Source of the DNA: Plasmopara viticola
Lineage: Eukaryota; Oomycota; Peronosporomycetes; Peronosporales; Peronosporaceae
Assembly (NCBI GenBank): GCA_001695595.3
Contig: MBPM02000038.1
Coordinates: forward strand, 642,522 to 706,521
Length of the DNA: 64,000 nucleotides
Reading direction: 5' to 3'
Shown: positions 37,001 through 48,830 of the stretch, piece by piece
Layout of the letters: each line of letters opens with the position of its first letter
How positions within the stretch are numbered: position 1 is the stretch's first letter
Program-made: the position numbers and the translations under genes
Notes under the pieces: model-generated
Databases searched by the model: none
The model's input: the letters and a program-made list of their open reading frames with translations, nothing else
Told to the model about the DNA's origin: nothing

Positions 37001-39657
37001 AAGAATAATTACATCAGCTGTTAAATTTCACACGTTGCTTTCCTTAAACGGGGTAGTGAGTGACATTCATCGACTGAGTTCGTAAATTTCTGCTCGACTT
37101 TTGTATACAAGGTGCTGTATGACCCTGTCACATTTTGTAGGTAATTATATGCCAACGCGAGTTGATCGCCTATTTGATTCCTCTACCAGACCTCATTTTG
37201 TTTGGCCGATTAACTCTTGTTCCATAACCACTTACAAGTCGTCCAATGCTTTTGTACTTGAAAAATAAACAATGTTTGAAGAATGTGCTCACCCGTCTGT
37301 CCAAATTGTCAATTGTATGGTAAATTCCCAACTATCACATGCTCGCCGCAGCCTTCACTTGTACACTGAGCTATAGTTATCACACAAGCCTTGGTCATCG
37401 GAACTCACGGATTGTCGTCAATGGTAATCCATATCACCTTTTTTTTTAGACTTGCCCTCGAGGCGATGGAGTTGCTAAGAAAGCGCATCGTATTCAAGTG
37501 ATTGCGTAGATAAAGTTTGCATTTAAGAAACGTTATATCGGGGCAGCATGACGTCGAAGTAAAATACATTATACTATCGAATGTACAGGAAAGTTGATAC
37601 ATATTATAGCAAACGTATCCTTCGTTTTGGATGAGAACATCTTGGATTGGCCCCATAGACAGCGTACGCTATATTTAAATTTGAAAAGATGTCAGACGAC
37701 CGTTTTAAAGTTCGTGGTTGCGACAGACCAAAAACAGGTAGGAGTAGCCCAGCGACATCAAGGTGAACACTGAACTTGACGAGAGGATATATCAATACAG
37801 ACAGTTTTAAATGGCCAAGATTATGATTTCTGAAAGATTCCTTCACGAGACTGCGAGATCACACGATTTAGACGCAGGGTGTCAGCTTGTGGTAGTGGGA
37901 TATCGATGATAATTTTGACGCGTCATTAACGACACTGAGCGACACTTCTGGTTATGGCGAGGCCACGTACGGCATCTGTAGTAGGCTCTTTTTGTATTTG
38001 TCAAATGCTTAAAATGTCTGCTTTAAGAAGTAATCTGTGTTATGCCTAAAAAAATCGGATAGTGGCCTAGCCACTTCTTCTACTGTGCTTGTGTAAATAA
38101 TTGGCCAACCCAAACAGCTTTTTTTATATTCTTCGGGTACAATGGGATCGGACAATTCACAATGGCTTTCACTTTGGCAGAATGTGCCTGGAAACCATGC
38201 TTTAAATCATCAACCACGAAAAACATTTTGACGCCGCCGATGCACTAATTTGTATAACGTAAAGCTTATTCATGCCAGGCATATAAGGTTTTATAAGTCT
38301 GGCTTTCAGCAATCTAAAGTACCGAAGTAAACGATTTCATCATAGTATGTCTGTGCATACGCACTGTAAGGCTTAAAAATGGTATTACCAGACGATTTGA
38401 TGTCGCAGGCGCTTTCAAGAGCCCTTGTGACATGGCCATTCACTCTTAGATATTTACGATATCAAATTCTACACGCTAGGACTAAGCTGTCTCTAGCGCG
38501 GGATGCTGGAAGCTAACCCATTTCCGAACCAGGTTTTGAACCCTTTATGGCGGTATGACACTTTTTCGGTCAGTGACACATTCAGCTCACCCAACTATCA
38601 CACACCCATTTAATGGCGGACTCGTAAGGCGGTCAGACTTTTGGATGTTTTTGCTCATGCACTTAAGTGATCTGTCACCGGCTGTCTTGATTTTAATTTT
38701 ATGGCCCCTCCCGGTTCTGGGTTGAGCGACTACTCACTTGAGCCACTGGAACGTTCCATTTACTCTTTAAGCATACTGCTCGTAGCTCTGTCCGTGGGAA
38801 ATAGAGATTACTTTTTCCCTCGATGACTCCTCGCCTGTGTTGAGTACACAGTACATTGTACACCCCGCCGAAATAGTTTGCAGCACATCCTTTTTGAGAG
38901 CGGAGTCAGTGTCGGGATGGTAGCCGCATTTAGCTCATTGTAAGCGAGTACGATGCGCCACTTTGTCTGGCATAAAATGTCGGCTTGAAGTGGAGAGACT
39001 TGCTTACCCTTACTATTTCAGCCTCGTGTTTCCTCGAACGAGAGCATCAACGATGTCACACTACTCCTTATTGTGAAGATGAACGCAGCCTCTGTCAGTC
39101 AACTATATGATAACCTATAGTCCTCTTTACAAATTCGATGGATTATCTTCTTACAAAAATTCAAATTTGCCCTTTGAGTGTCTTCCAGGAACATTTCATC
39201 AGGTTGTGATGGAAAGTTGATCTCATTTCCACTACTTGCGTCGGTATTTAGCGGTGGGCGAGTAACATAACCCTTGTTTATTGCGCTGGTGATTTCGGCC
39301 ATGAGGACTATTTTCATTATGTTTACTTTCTTACTCGCATCATTGGCAATGTCAACCTCGGACTTCCTTCTTTTTTTGGATCAGACCTTTGTCAAAAGGA
39401 AGCCGTTAATCTCCCGCCATAAATTTCGTCAATCCCTCCACACCCTACTCTTTAAATCAACCCTTCACCATCTTTTAGTTTTTTGATTGGCTGCAGAGAC
39501 ACTCAACCCCGATCTCTCAAAAAAGTGCATAGCAAAGCCCGTTTCCACAAATATTACCTTCTGCGCCAGTGACCCATATTTCGGGCATTCAGCAATAAAT
39601 TAATTAAACATGACGTCACTGCTATCGTGGGTGGACCTCGCGCTCTACGTGATGTAG
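34060..39657. other. 5.6-kb gene desert
   Basis: No gene can be supported on either strand, only frames below about 95 codons without motifs. A small direct duplication (ttactacgaggaca) occurs near 36100-36125. The frame at 39274-39486 is hydrophobic at its start (a possible signal or membrane segment), but nothing else supports it. Confidence 0.45.
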
Positions 39658-40158
39658 CTTTTTGTAATACGCATCACGCACCATTGGTCCTATGTCGCGT
39701 CGCTAAGGGACTTTGACCACGCCTGCACCGTACTCGTTCAGCATCTGGAGTCTGCTTTACGCGCTCTTAGCCGCCACTGTCGTAGTCAACTGCATCTGGC
39801 CTTCAGTCTCTTTCTACACGAACGCCTTAAACGCCAACGTCTTGCGCGCGCATTTGCTGTCTCGTGTCTTATGAACATGGCGTGGCGGATTTTTTTACAA
39901 CGAATTGGTGAACGTGGCTGTCGTCACAATTGTGATACTCCGGCTCTCGCTTTTCGTGCTCTACTATCACAGATAAATCTCACACGTTACTCTCTGAGCG
40001 AACTTGGAGTGACCGTCTACTTTGCTTGGACCTGCGCTGCAACGCCTATCAGCTCTGCCGTCACTTTTCAGTATGTCGCTGGCGACAATCTATCACTCAC
40101 GTCATATGTGGTGCTCTTGTCTGTGCTAGTTGTGGGTACGCTCTACTGTCATTCATGA
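39658..40158 (+). pseudogene. Unrecognised 166-codon open stretch without start
   Basis: A plus-strand frame stays open from just after the TAG at about 39655 to the stop at 40156-40158. Its segments look real (SLRDFDHACTVLVQHLESAL; FSLFLHERLKRQRLARAF; WRIFLQRIGERG), it is Arg/Leu/Cys-rich and its GC content is above its surroundings. An ATG occurs only at 39871. It may be an internal piece of a transposable-element or host gene. I do not recognise it. Confidence 0.35.
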
Positions 40159-40816
40159 AGGTGACATTGCAAGTGGTCGTGTTGTCATCTGGGCGCTAGT
40201 GGGCCTAGCAGTCAAGCAAACTACCTCGGCAGCGCACGTTAAACTTATCGCGATGATTATTTGTTTGTGTGCAAAGTGCTGCTGTCGTTGTTGCTCTCAT
40301 CATCATCTCAGGGTGCTGGAATACAACTTGTACGTCTTGTTGGTAAAGGGTTCGATAGGATACTTAATGCTTCATGTTATGGTTTTCTAAGAACGCAATC
40401 TTGTTCGATGCCCCGCTCTATGGCCAAAAATGTCTCAAGTACGGCACTACCCACGCGTAGCTTCTTTTATTTGCCGGTGCTCAAGCCATTTCTTTCTAAG
40501 GGCTTGTACATCAAAAGCTCGTTTTTTTGACCTCTACCATAATGTCCAAAGCCTACCTTTTTGCGTCTCTTTGTACTCTGAGATGTCTCTACAGCCAATC
40601 AAATACCGAGAGGATGTCGGAAAAAGTCGGGTGTGAGAGGGTTAACGAATTGTGGGTTGAGATCGGAATTGCCAAAGAGATTTACGGTATATCGATGTGA
40701 ATTTGCTACTATTAATTACTTAGTTATTATGCAATGTGATGATTGGTATCTGTCACACGCCATCACGAAAAAAACAGAAAGGAAGGGATGGTCTCTAAGA
40801 CATCTACCTCCATCGT
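40159..40816. other. Upstream region of GH72 gene B
   Basis: No supported gene. Overlapping short frames in this stretch, including a Cys/His-rich segment near 40255-40310, have no recognised motif. The right part should contain the promoter of GH72 gene B. Confidence 0.4.
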
Positions 40817-40832
40817 TCATTCCACTCTTTTC
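40817..40832 (+). promoter_or_regulatory. Probable oomycete initiator of GH72 gene B
   Basis: Reads TTCATTCCACTCTTTT, resembling the oomycete initiator consensus TCATTYYNCAWTTT with two mismatches. It lies about 15-30 nt upstream of the ATG, closer than in gene A. It is a weaker match than the one at gene A. Confidence 0.5.
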
Positions 40833-40846
40833 CATCCTTGGCCTAC

Positions 40847-42630
40847 ATGACCCGCCGCTGCGTCCTCTATGCTTTTGCCGCTGCAGCCGTCTGCGTATCA
40901 ACTGATGCGTGGTTGGCTCCAATCGTCACCAAGGGCAACAAGCTCTTCGATTCCGTGACCGGACTCGAATTTCGCATCAAAGGAATGGCCTATTATCCTC
41001 GCCCTAATAGTGGGAAACTGGCCGGCGTCAGTAACTATGACTGGGCTGCTGACGAGCACGAGGCAGTGTGGAAGCCTCACCTTGAGACCATGAAGGACCT
41101 TGGGGTCAATACAATACGACTGTACTCTGTTGATCCGAGTAAATCACACGATAAGTTTATGTGCGCATGCTCTGAAGCCGGCATTTATGTACTGATTGGC
41201 CTCTCTGCTCCGTAAGTTGCCAACGGAATTGGACGAAGAATTGTGTAGTGGTAAAAGTTGACGCTGATGTTTGTACAATTAGATGCGAAAATTGCTCAAT
41301 CTTGGACTATGTCTCGCCCGATTGCTACCCCGACGACCTGTTTACTCGAGGCCAAATGGTCTACAATGCTTTTGCAGTCTATGACAATACACTTGGACTC
41401 AGCGTGGGCAATGAGAACAATCTACAAGTGAAACACGGCAACAGTGGCACGACAACAGCTCCGTGTGTCAAAGCTTTTTTGCGCGATATGCGGAGTTATG
41501 CGGCCAGTTGCTCTGGATCGGTACGTCAGGTTCCACTAGGACTTGACATTGCGGATGTTTCACCTCGTAAGCAGTGGATCTCGTACTATGACTGCGCAGT
41601 AGACGATGACGAGAACACCCGTGCTGAGTGGTACGTCAATTTCTCTTTTCCAATGCACCTTGTTGTGATTGACGTTATTGTGTGTTTATTGGAATAGGAT
41701 GGGATTCAATCCGTATGTGGAATGTGATCCCTTGACTCATACCAAGTACTCGCAGTCGACGGGTCTCAAAAACCTGATGGCTGAGTATGCTGATATTGGC
41801 TACGCTCGTCCGTTGATGTTTGGTGAGTTTGGTTGCAACAGAGGACTCAACACCATCGATGGCTACGAAAATCAGCGCACATTTTATGACGTACGATGCA
41901 CGCAAGCTTCATGCTGCCTTATTTCCGATATCGAGGATTTCATTGGATGTTTTATTGCAGGCAAAATGGATGAATGAGGAACAGGAGATGACAGACGAGA
42001 TTGTCGGGGGCAATGTGTTTGAATTTTCCACGGAGATTGCCAATTTAGTGGACCATTCGGGTACGATTTGTGAAGTTCTTGTATGGATTTACATTTAATT
42101 GTGTTTGCACCACAGCGGTGACAAAGAAATCGGATGCAGGGAAATATGGCGTCGGATACTTTCATCCGCTCAATTGCGACCATTCAAAAGTCAAGTGCGA
42201 GTTTACGTCGTACCCCGAGTACAAAAATCTACAGAAAGCGTACACTACCACGGCTGCGTCAACTTTAGAGCAATCCAATTACACCTTGACGCGTACCGCG
42301 ATTTTGAGCTGTCCGAAAAACATGTCGAGTGACTTGCCGCCAACTCCACAAGGTAAGAAGCGTACGGCTAGGAGGATTTCATTCGAGCTGATGAATTAAC
42401 TGTTGACTTATTCTCAAGTTACGGCGTTGGCGTGCACGGCCGCCCAACCAGTCTGCAATGGCGAGCAGGCAAATGCTTACGAACACGATGAGCCAACGAC
42501 AACGATTGGCGAGAAACGGACCCCCTCAAACAACGCTTCTGTGGTGGTTTCTAGTGACGCCGTCTGCGTTTTATCGAAAGCATCGCTCGGTGCTTCTATA
42601 GCGATAGCAAGTATACTGGCGTTGTTTTAG
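40847..42630 (+). CDS. GH72 GPI-anchored 1,3-beta-glucanosyltransferase, gene B
   Basis: Six exons: 40847-41211, 41283-41630, 41698-41890, 41961-42060, 42116-42352, 42419-42630. All introns (55-71 bp) are GT-AG and the phases close to a 484-residue protein. A signal peptide covers about residues 1-20. The acid/base Glu lies in SVGNEN (about E166) and the nucleophile in FGEFGCN (about E281), so the enzyme should be active. The C-terminus is hydrophobic ([14 protein letters not shown]) as expected for GPI anchoring. Compared with gene A it lacks six N-terminal residues and has one extra intron at 41631-41697, splitting a Trp codon; the other four introns are at identical positions and phases. 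The pair are clear paralogues in opposite orientation about 23 kb apart. Confidence 0.93.
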
Positions 42631-45452
42631 ATTTTGAGCTGACTTAAAGTTACTTTTTCCCGCCGTAAAGTCACAGTCAATAACTAGGAAGTAACTGGTT
42701 GACTTGCCAGACTTCTATTCTTGTTCTTTTAGTATCCGATTTAGGAGAATAACTGGAGCTCCTACTTTTCCCCACCTACCCGTTGCAACAAAGAGCTCTC
42801 CGCAGTACTACTCTTGTGCTGTTGTGGTATCTAGAAGTATACTAAAGTAGGTTAAAGTGTAAATCGAGGACGGCAGGCATACAAATTTTAAGTCATATAG
42901 TGAGCCGAAGATGCATCCAGAGTGAGCACTGAAATTCCGTTGTTTACATGACGGGTCTTTTGGTGCAGTGATTTTACCACCTCTGCTCCAAGTCGGTATC
43001 GAATCCAACCGTGGACGAAAACTGACAGGTGATGCTATTTGGGGAATTACAATTGGGGAGTGGAAAAATTGTTAGCTTGCTATACGAAGGCGGGAATCGT
43101 TACAACACCTAGACATAAGACGTCGGAATGCGAAGCCCCCGATCAGAGGTAGACAACACCTTGGCGAAGCCCAATGTAAATTGGGAGAGACGGTAACACT
43201 GAGTGGCGGAAAGCTGCAAGGATTGCTAACTTGACAGTAGTCCCACCAAATCGGCATATTAGATGTGACGTAGATCGGGTTAACCCGTGACCTCAAACAG
43301 GCGCAATTAGCATATCAGCTACGACTAACTCCAGGAGTTAAAAACCTTAACAGACGAAAAGCCAAAAATGCCAAATTGTTCAAAAGGTGCTAAGGCCGGA
43401 ATAACGAAAGACCGAAAGCAAGCTTAAAGATAGCATTTTGTGTTAAGCTAAGAGGGCCCTAGAATAGAACCCAATTGTGGCGGCTGCTAAAATGGGTCCA
43501 GGGTTATGTTGAGGGTATAATTCGCAATAATGCTCCGACTTACACTCCATCGTAAAGAGAACGCGCCGAAGCGTTATTCAGCTGAACCGAGTTTTCATTG
43601 TGGGATTTCAGCTGTAAATTCCTGGTGAATTTCAGTCTGGCTTGTAACTCAACAAATTGCCGCAGTTTGGCTATGGAATGGCCTAAACTTTTGCAGCATA
43701 AGTCTTGATAGAAGTGCTGTATGTGAAGCACTAAAATAGCCTCAACTTGAGCGATAACTTTGATGATGTTGGCTTGAAAGTCATGAAAGCAAATATCAAA
43801 TCTGTGCATCCATAGAACCACTACTCGAACAATGTGGAAAATCACAAATAAACTATGACCGTAACGCGACTTGGCATGGTCAATTGGCTCAAGTTTAAAA
43901 TTTTTTTTGACTCCCATTCCAGTGTGGCTTGAAAAAGCCTTGAAAAGCATTGAGCCATTCAAACCAAACTTGAGTCGCAAAATCGCATACCAAAATAAGA
44001 ATGGGGTAGTTTCCAGAATTCACAACCATGATGGCAGGTTGAAGCTGCAGCAGTAAAATGTTGAAGACGATAACCGAGAAATAAAGCGTTGTGCTGGAGC
44101 CGATAAACAAGGTCGGAGTAGACTAGCAAGACATGTCGACCCAATTTGTAGTCACGGGCCCACATAGTCGTATCAGGTTACCTGAGACGCCGAGTCGAGA
44201 AAGTGGCAATGCTGGTGAATCAAATTTCATTAATATTTTTTTTAATTCTTACCACACTTAGCTCTGGTACTTCATAAGTATCGAACGTCCAGGTGAGATA
44301 TGCGGCGTAAACTTTGGCACTCGACAAAGTTCCATTGGATAAGGGTCTAGTGAACGCAGCAGAGAGACAGCCTTGTCTAATAAATTGTTGCATGAGTTCG
44401 CGCTGACAAGCCGCCCCGAGCCAAATTGGCTTATAAAACGGGAAAGGTTTGTAGATGTTATATGTGTTGGGCACACCGCAAAAGTCGTGCCGGCCTTAAA
44501 AATCCTGGGGCAGCTAGTAATTTTACTAACTCCAGTGGCCTTGTAACTCCGGCTAGAGTTCTAGCACAGTTGCCGTTGGTAATATCCACATTATTTAGAA
44601 TGGGCGTGGCTAGCCTGTCCAATTCGACTTGAAGCCTTGTAAGTATTTTGCGAGATTGAGCACCACTAATTTTTGAGATTATTGTGCAAAGCAAAAATCT
44701 TCCGCTGTATACTCATTGCCGGGATGGGGCATCATCGTCATGATTCTTCGCAAGCTCCAGTGTTGGACTAAACTTGCCAGTGTCAAAATTTTGCAGGTGC
44801 ATTTAGATGACAATAGTCATCACTTATTCTATGTGTGTGATTAAGGCAAAGTAATATTTGGTTTGCAATACAAATTTACGCGAGATCATGGCATCAAGAA
44901 GGACGAGTCCGAGTACGTGGCAAGATCTTCAGAGGAGATCGTTGTGACCGCTGATGCCCCATTGTGGCTGTGAAATGGAGTTCGTCTTACAAAGCATCCG
45001 GCAATGATCGTCCACCAATCTGATCTAAAGCTTTCTACTGCCAGCATTTTGGATGCTGCAGGAAGTGCGAACCACGGTGCACCAAACCTCAAGTGGGAGA
45101 CGGAAGTTGAAAAATCCGAAGCGATTTTGCGGAAATTTGAAAAAGCGAGTCGCAACCGCATTGGAAAAACTGCTGAAAGTAGTAAAGAGGTCGAGACCAT
45201 TGTGATTTCCATTCGTGTATTTTTTTCCTTCAATCAGCAATAGGATGTCGAGCGTATCGCGTGCCTCTTTCAGACTGCCGTAGGTACGCTTTGAAATATC
45301 TTGGAGGCAGTTCATTGTGAAGATCGTAAAAGCTGAAGTGTCTTGACGTTGAAAAAGTGCGTTTTGGTGGGCGTTGAGTAAGAGATGACGATGCGATGCG
45401 CAATCTTTCACATTTGCGTTGGAGGTTACAGTCCTTAGATTTGTTTTTGAGA
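42631..45452. other. 2.8-kb stretch without a supported gene
   Basis: Several frames of 70-146 codons overlap on both strands at 43540-43980 and 44886-45465, with none clearly right. The plus-strand frame 45004-45243 (around GAPNLKWETEVEKSEAILRK) is charged and helix-like. The opposing minus-strand frame 45025-45465 is longer but less protein-like. As the stretch ends at a MITE right terminus, some of this may be the interior of a larger element whose left end I cannot find. Confidence 0.35.
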
Positions 45453-45552
45453 TATTTATAGCCAATCACCGTTGTGTATTAGGTTTAGGGGTTCTATATA
45501 ATCGCAGACTGGGTGGGAGTTCGCGAAAATTGGGTGGAAGTTAGCGGCTCCC
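45453..45552 (+). mobile_element. Right end of a MITE of the 6345-6921 family
   Basis: Carries gatatttatagccaatcacc, the TATATAATCGCAGACTGGGT segment and two GGAAGTTAGCG-like blocks ending in GGCTCCC, in the same order as the right end at 6921. No left terminal repeat is seen nearby. Confidence 0.8.
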
Positions 45553-45795
45553 TAATCAATATTTCTATTGAATAATGTACTGTAGTTGCACGGTACTGTA
45601 GTTGTACCGTGGAGGGCGATGAATTCGGAAATGAGGAAGCAAGGACTCAATCACGAACCGGTAATACCGGTAATAGAACCCTTTACCTTTATAAATGACC
45701 CGTTTCCTAAAATGGCCGTCAGAAATAGCACCTCTATAAACAACTATCCGTGACCTGCCCACCCTGAGAATGAATGCTGCAAGGAACCACCTCAG

Positions 45796-45960
45796 TCTCT
45801 GACTTGGTAAGAGCCCAGGTGGCGCTCTGGTGCTGGAGACCGTCGCGTCGAGGGTGAGACTCGTTAGAGACCTGCAGATGCCCGAGAGCACCTGCCCGAA
45901 GCGCGCGAGCATTTAGCCCCCGCGCTTGGAAGGAGGGCGTCACCTCAACCTTTTCCGAAG
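45796..45960 (-). mobile_element. Truncated SINE-like element, copy 3
   Basis: Contains only the 5' LINE-derived part of the family (GAAAAGGTTGAGGTGACGCC on the minus strand through the segment ending near TACCAAGTCAGAG) and lacks the pentamer tail. It is flanked by CCACCTCAG at 45787-45795 and CCACCTCGG at 45961-45969, an apparent target duplication with one mismatch. Confidence 0.75.
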
Positions 45961-46080
45961 CCACCTCGGTGGTCATCCGTAAAAATTGGAACGATACAGA
46001 GAATGAATGCTCCCTGCCATTAATGCTTTCCTTTCTCGTTTTTCCTTATCGCCGTCAATCAACAATCAACATCGTTCAAG

Positions 46081-46703
46081 ATGGTGCCGAGGACGAGCAA
46101 GAAGAAGAGCAACGTGGCTGACCCGCAAGAGCCGGTCTTAGCTGCGTTCGATCCTCCCGAACCAATTACGCCTGCTTGTGCGATACCCAAGAAAGTGATC
46201 GCAGCAATGGTTGCTGCTGGCGCCAAGATGGAGGACGTGGAGGGAGAAGATTTGCGCATTCTGCGAATCGACGTTTACACTCGGACGCGTGGAATGTGTA
46301 CGAAGGCTGGGCTTCTTCACTTGAAGAAGTAGATCCACTGGTCCAAGCATATTTCATGCCGCCGCTCGCGATACGACGCACGAGCATCTGCCCTCCTAAT
46401 GCAAATGGTATTGACATCCAGGACGAAGCCAATAGCGTGATCAATCACTTCGCGCCCCTCTTCGTGGGCGACTTTGCGGCTGGAATTCCAGCGCTTCTTG
46501 CGACTCTTGCGCCTCACCCGGCTCCAGCGGCTCCGACCAATATGCACCATGCGAAAGTTGCAGTGACTGCCTTGTCACGTGCGATATGCCGCCCTGGCAC
46601 AAATTTTCCAGTCATCAGCGGACTGCACGTAGGACATTATGTATGCCACGTGCAGTACGTTTGGAGTGGTACAGTTGTCACTATGCCGGTCTTTCGAATG
46701 TGA
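46081..46703 (+). pseudogene. GC-rich gene fragment of unknown function
   Basis: An ATG frame at 46081-46332 (starts MVPRTSKKKSNVADPQEP, basic then Pro/Ala-rich) is followed after a frame change near 46300 by a second open frame to 46703 (contains FMPPLAIRRTSICPPNANG and FAAGIPALLATLAPHPAPA). The composition is clearly more GC-rich than the viral genes to the right. It could be a host gene, the gag start of an LTR element, or a captured gene at the element edge. A pyrimidine-rich leader precedes the ATG. Confidence 0.4.
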
Positions 46704-47493
46704 AATCAACGATCAAGTGGACACTGCACCTTTAAGCTACACACTGCCCCTTTCCGTGCAGTCGAAATGTTTGTGAGACTCACCTGTATGAGAACATTCC
46801 GGCTAGTGAGTTCTATGATAAGCTTGAGAACGTCCTCTTGAGTCAAGCCAGGGCTTATAAAATCAATATTGCCTTCGGACACAGTATGTACGATCCTGAG
46901 AGCGATAAAGAATTCTACTTCTACCCGAATATCTCCAATTTCAATGTCTATGATAGACCATTTGTCGTGAATAGTAGAGCCGATGCCAGAAAGGTAATGT
47001 CCGACATTCATATGAAGGAGCTATCAGAAAAACTCAACTATACGGATTCGGGAGTCAATATAGCGATGCTTATTACCGAAATTTATCAAAGAATAGATAC
47101 ATCATTAACTTTACGCGAACTAACAACAGGTGTGTGTTCTTTTCCATTGCCTACTATCAGCAAGTAGAAAAAAACCAACTAAAGGTCGTGGCACAAGTAA
47201 AAGGGGCTTTCAAGCGCTATTGTATCTATAAAGGACTTCAATTCTCGCTAAATCTATACAAAAGCTTCAAGCCAATTGACTTAATCATACCTGTGTCGGT
47301 CAGTGTACCTAACAGCCTCAGCAATGAGACTCGATGCTTTGTGAATGAGGAGCCAAAATCATTGGTTCAGGATATGACTGAATATATCAACAAGGCGTCA
47401 GATGAAATCGCTAGTATTCATAAAAATAAGTTTAAATCTATCTACTATTCTATCTACAAACAGCTATCAAAGCCTGAAGAGGCTTATCCGAAA

Positions 47494-47813
47494 TTGTATT
47501 GTATTACGTTATTGCGTTGCCAAGTTATGCACGTGCTAGGATCTATGGCTAGTCCACGGCATAGAGTGGTGTCCGCATACGTCGGTTTCGTTCGGCGGGC
47601 AGTGCGGCCAACACCGAGGCCGTGAGGGTCTTCCATTTTTCTGTGTAGTTCTGACATGGTAAGAGCCCAGGTGGCGCCCTAGCGCTGGAGACCGTCGCGT
47701 CGAGGGTGAGACTCGTTAGAGACCTGCAGATGCCCGAGAGCACCTGCCCGAAGCGCGCGAGCATTTAGCCCCCGCGCTTGGAAGGAGGGCGTCACCCCAA
47801 CCTTTTCCGAAAA
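47494..47813 (-). mobile_element. SINE-like element inserted in the Maverick polymerase, copy 4
   Basis: A 320-bp copy of the family seen at 301-628. It is flanked by an exact 12-bp target duplication GCTTATCCGAAA at 47482-47493 and 47814-47825. Removing the element and one duplicate restores the reading frame across the site. The pentamer tail is short and altered (ATTGTATTGTATTACG). Confidence 0.93.
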
Positions 47814-47983
47814 GCTTATCCGAAAGTAATGGCTAATAATAAGAAACGATATCTGAAAATCAGAGATAAAATTACTAAGTATTGGATCAAATTCTGATGC
47901 AGACTCCAGTAGTTGGTTTCAATAGCGGTTCCTATGATATCAATCTGATTAAGAATGAGCTCTTTAGTGCGATAGGAACTGAT

Positions 47984-48073
47984 AACATCATGCATATCAT
48001 CAAAAATGGTGGGTACATGGCTATCGTTAACATCATGCATATCATCAAAAATGGTGGGTACATGGCTATCGTT
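47984..48073 (+). repeat. 45-bp in-frame tandem duplication in polB
   Basis: Two exact 45-bp units, 47984-48028 and 48029-48073, each encoding NIMHIIKNGGYMAIV. It lies just after the exonuclease II motif. Exact identity indicates a recent event, after the gene lost function or with little effect on it. Confidence 0.95.
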
Positions 48074-48660
48074 AGTGATACATTCAAGATGCTTGACATC
48101 ATCAACTATGTTCCAGCAGGAACAAGCTATGCCAAATATCTAGAGACCTATGTTGGTGGCTGTAAATGTGAAGACAAGATCCGCTGTATCTGGGAGCTAT
48201 CGAAGGGTGTGTTTCCATACGAATACATCACGAGTTTTGATGTTCTAAACGAAACAGAGCTACCACCTAAGTTAGCCTTCTACAGCAAACTCAGATGTAT
48301 TAACATCAGCGATGACGATTACAAGCGAGTACACTTCGTTTGGAAGCACTTTGGGATGAAGACGATCAAAAACCTACTGATTTGGTACAACAATCCAGAT
48401 GTGGGACCATAAAAGCTATTCTAAAGCAACGCGAGCTTTTCGAACGTTTCGACTTAGACATGTTTTGTGATGGTGTGTCTCTTCCAGGCCTGAGTGAGAA
48501 AGTCATGTACAAGACTGAAGAGCTCATGTTCCCGAGCAAGGAGCCAGGTATGTCATTCGATTTTCCAGAAAAACGATACTTGGGCTATATCAAGCAAGAT
48601 GAAGAGGCTAAACGCGAATTCGCAATGAAAATGCAACATCTAGATAATTTACTTAAGAAA

Positions 48661-48830
48661 CAGAAGTACATCTGCAACTATTGCTACACCAAGCTCAATG
48701 AGGAAAACGCCTCAGCTGATCGGATTGACAAAAAAAGGGCACGAAGATGATAATATTATCATCAGCTGTATTAAGTGCAATGTCGCTCGTAAAAACATGA
48801 GCATCAAGGTATTTAGACACAAAAAGTTTC
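48661..48830 (+). other. HNH-like zinc domain inside the polymerase
   Basis: The polymerase frame contains a C-x2-C pair (ICNYC, Cys codons at 48673 and 48682), then ADRID, then across a frameshift KKGHEDDNIIISC and a second C-x2-C pair followed by Asn (CIKCN, codons at 48767 and 48776). The order Cys pair, DR-I-D, GH-x-DN, Cys-x2-Cys-Asn is that of zinc-stabilised HNH nucleases such as the McrA type, with Arg where the first His usually stands. It sits between the TPR-side insert and the palm. The role is inferred. Confidence 0.6.

Noticed and set aside
45025..45465. 146-codon minus-strand frame as a gene
   Set aside because: An equally good opposing frame exists, there is no motif in either, and its start reaches into the shared MITE end.
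46745..46760. Left terminal inverted repeat of the Maverick
   Set aside because: I compared 45.9-46.8 kb with 62.3-63.3 kb by eye in inverted orientation and saw no convincing match.
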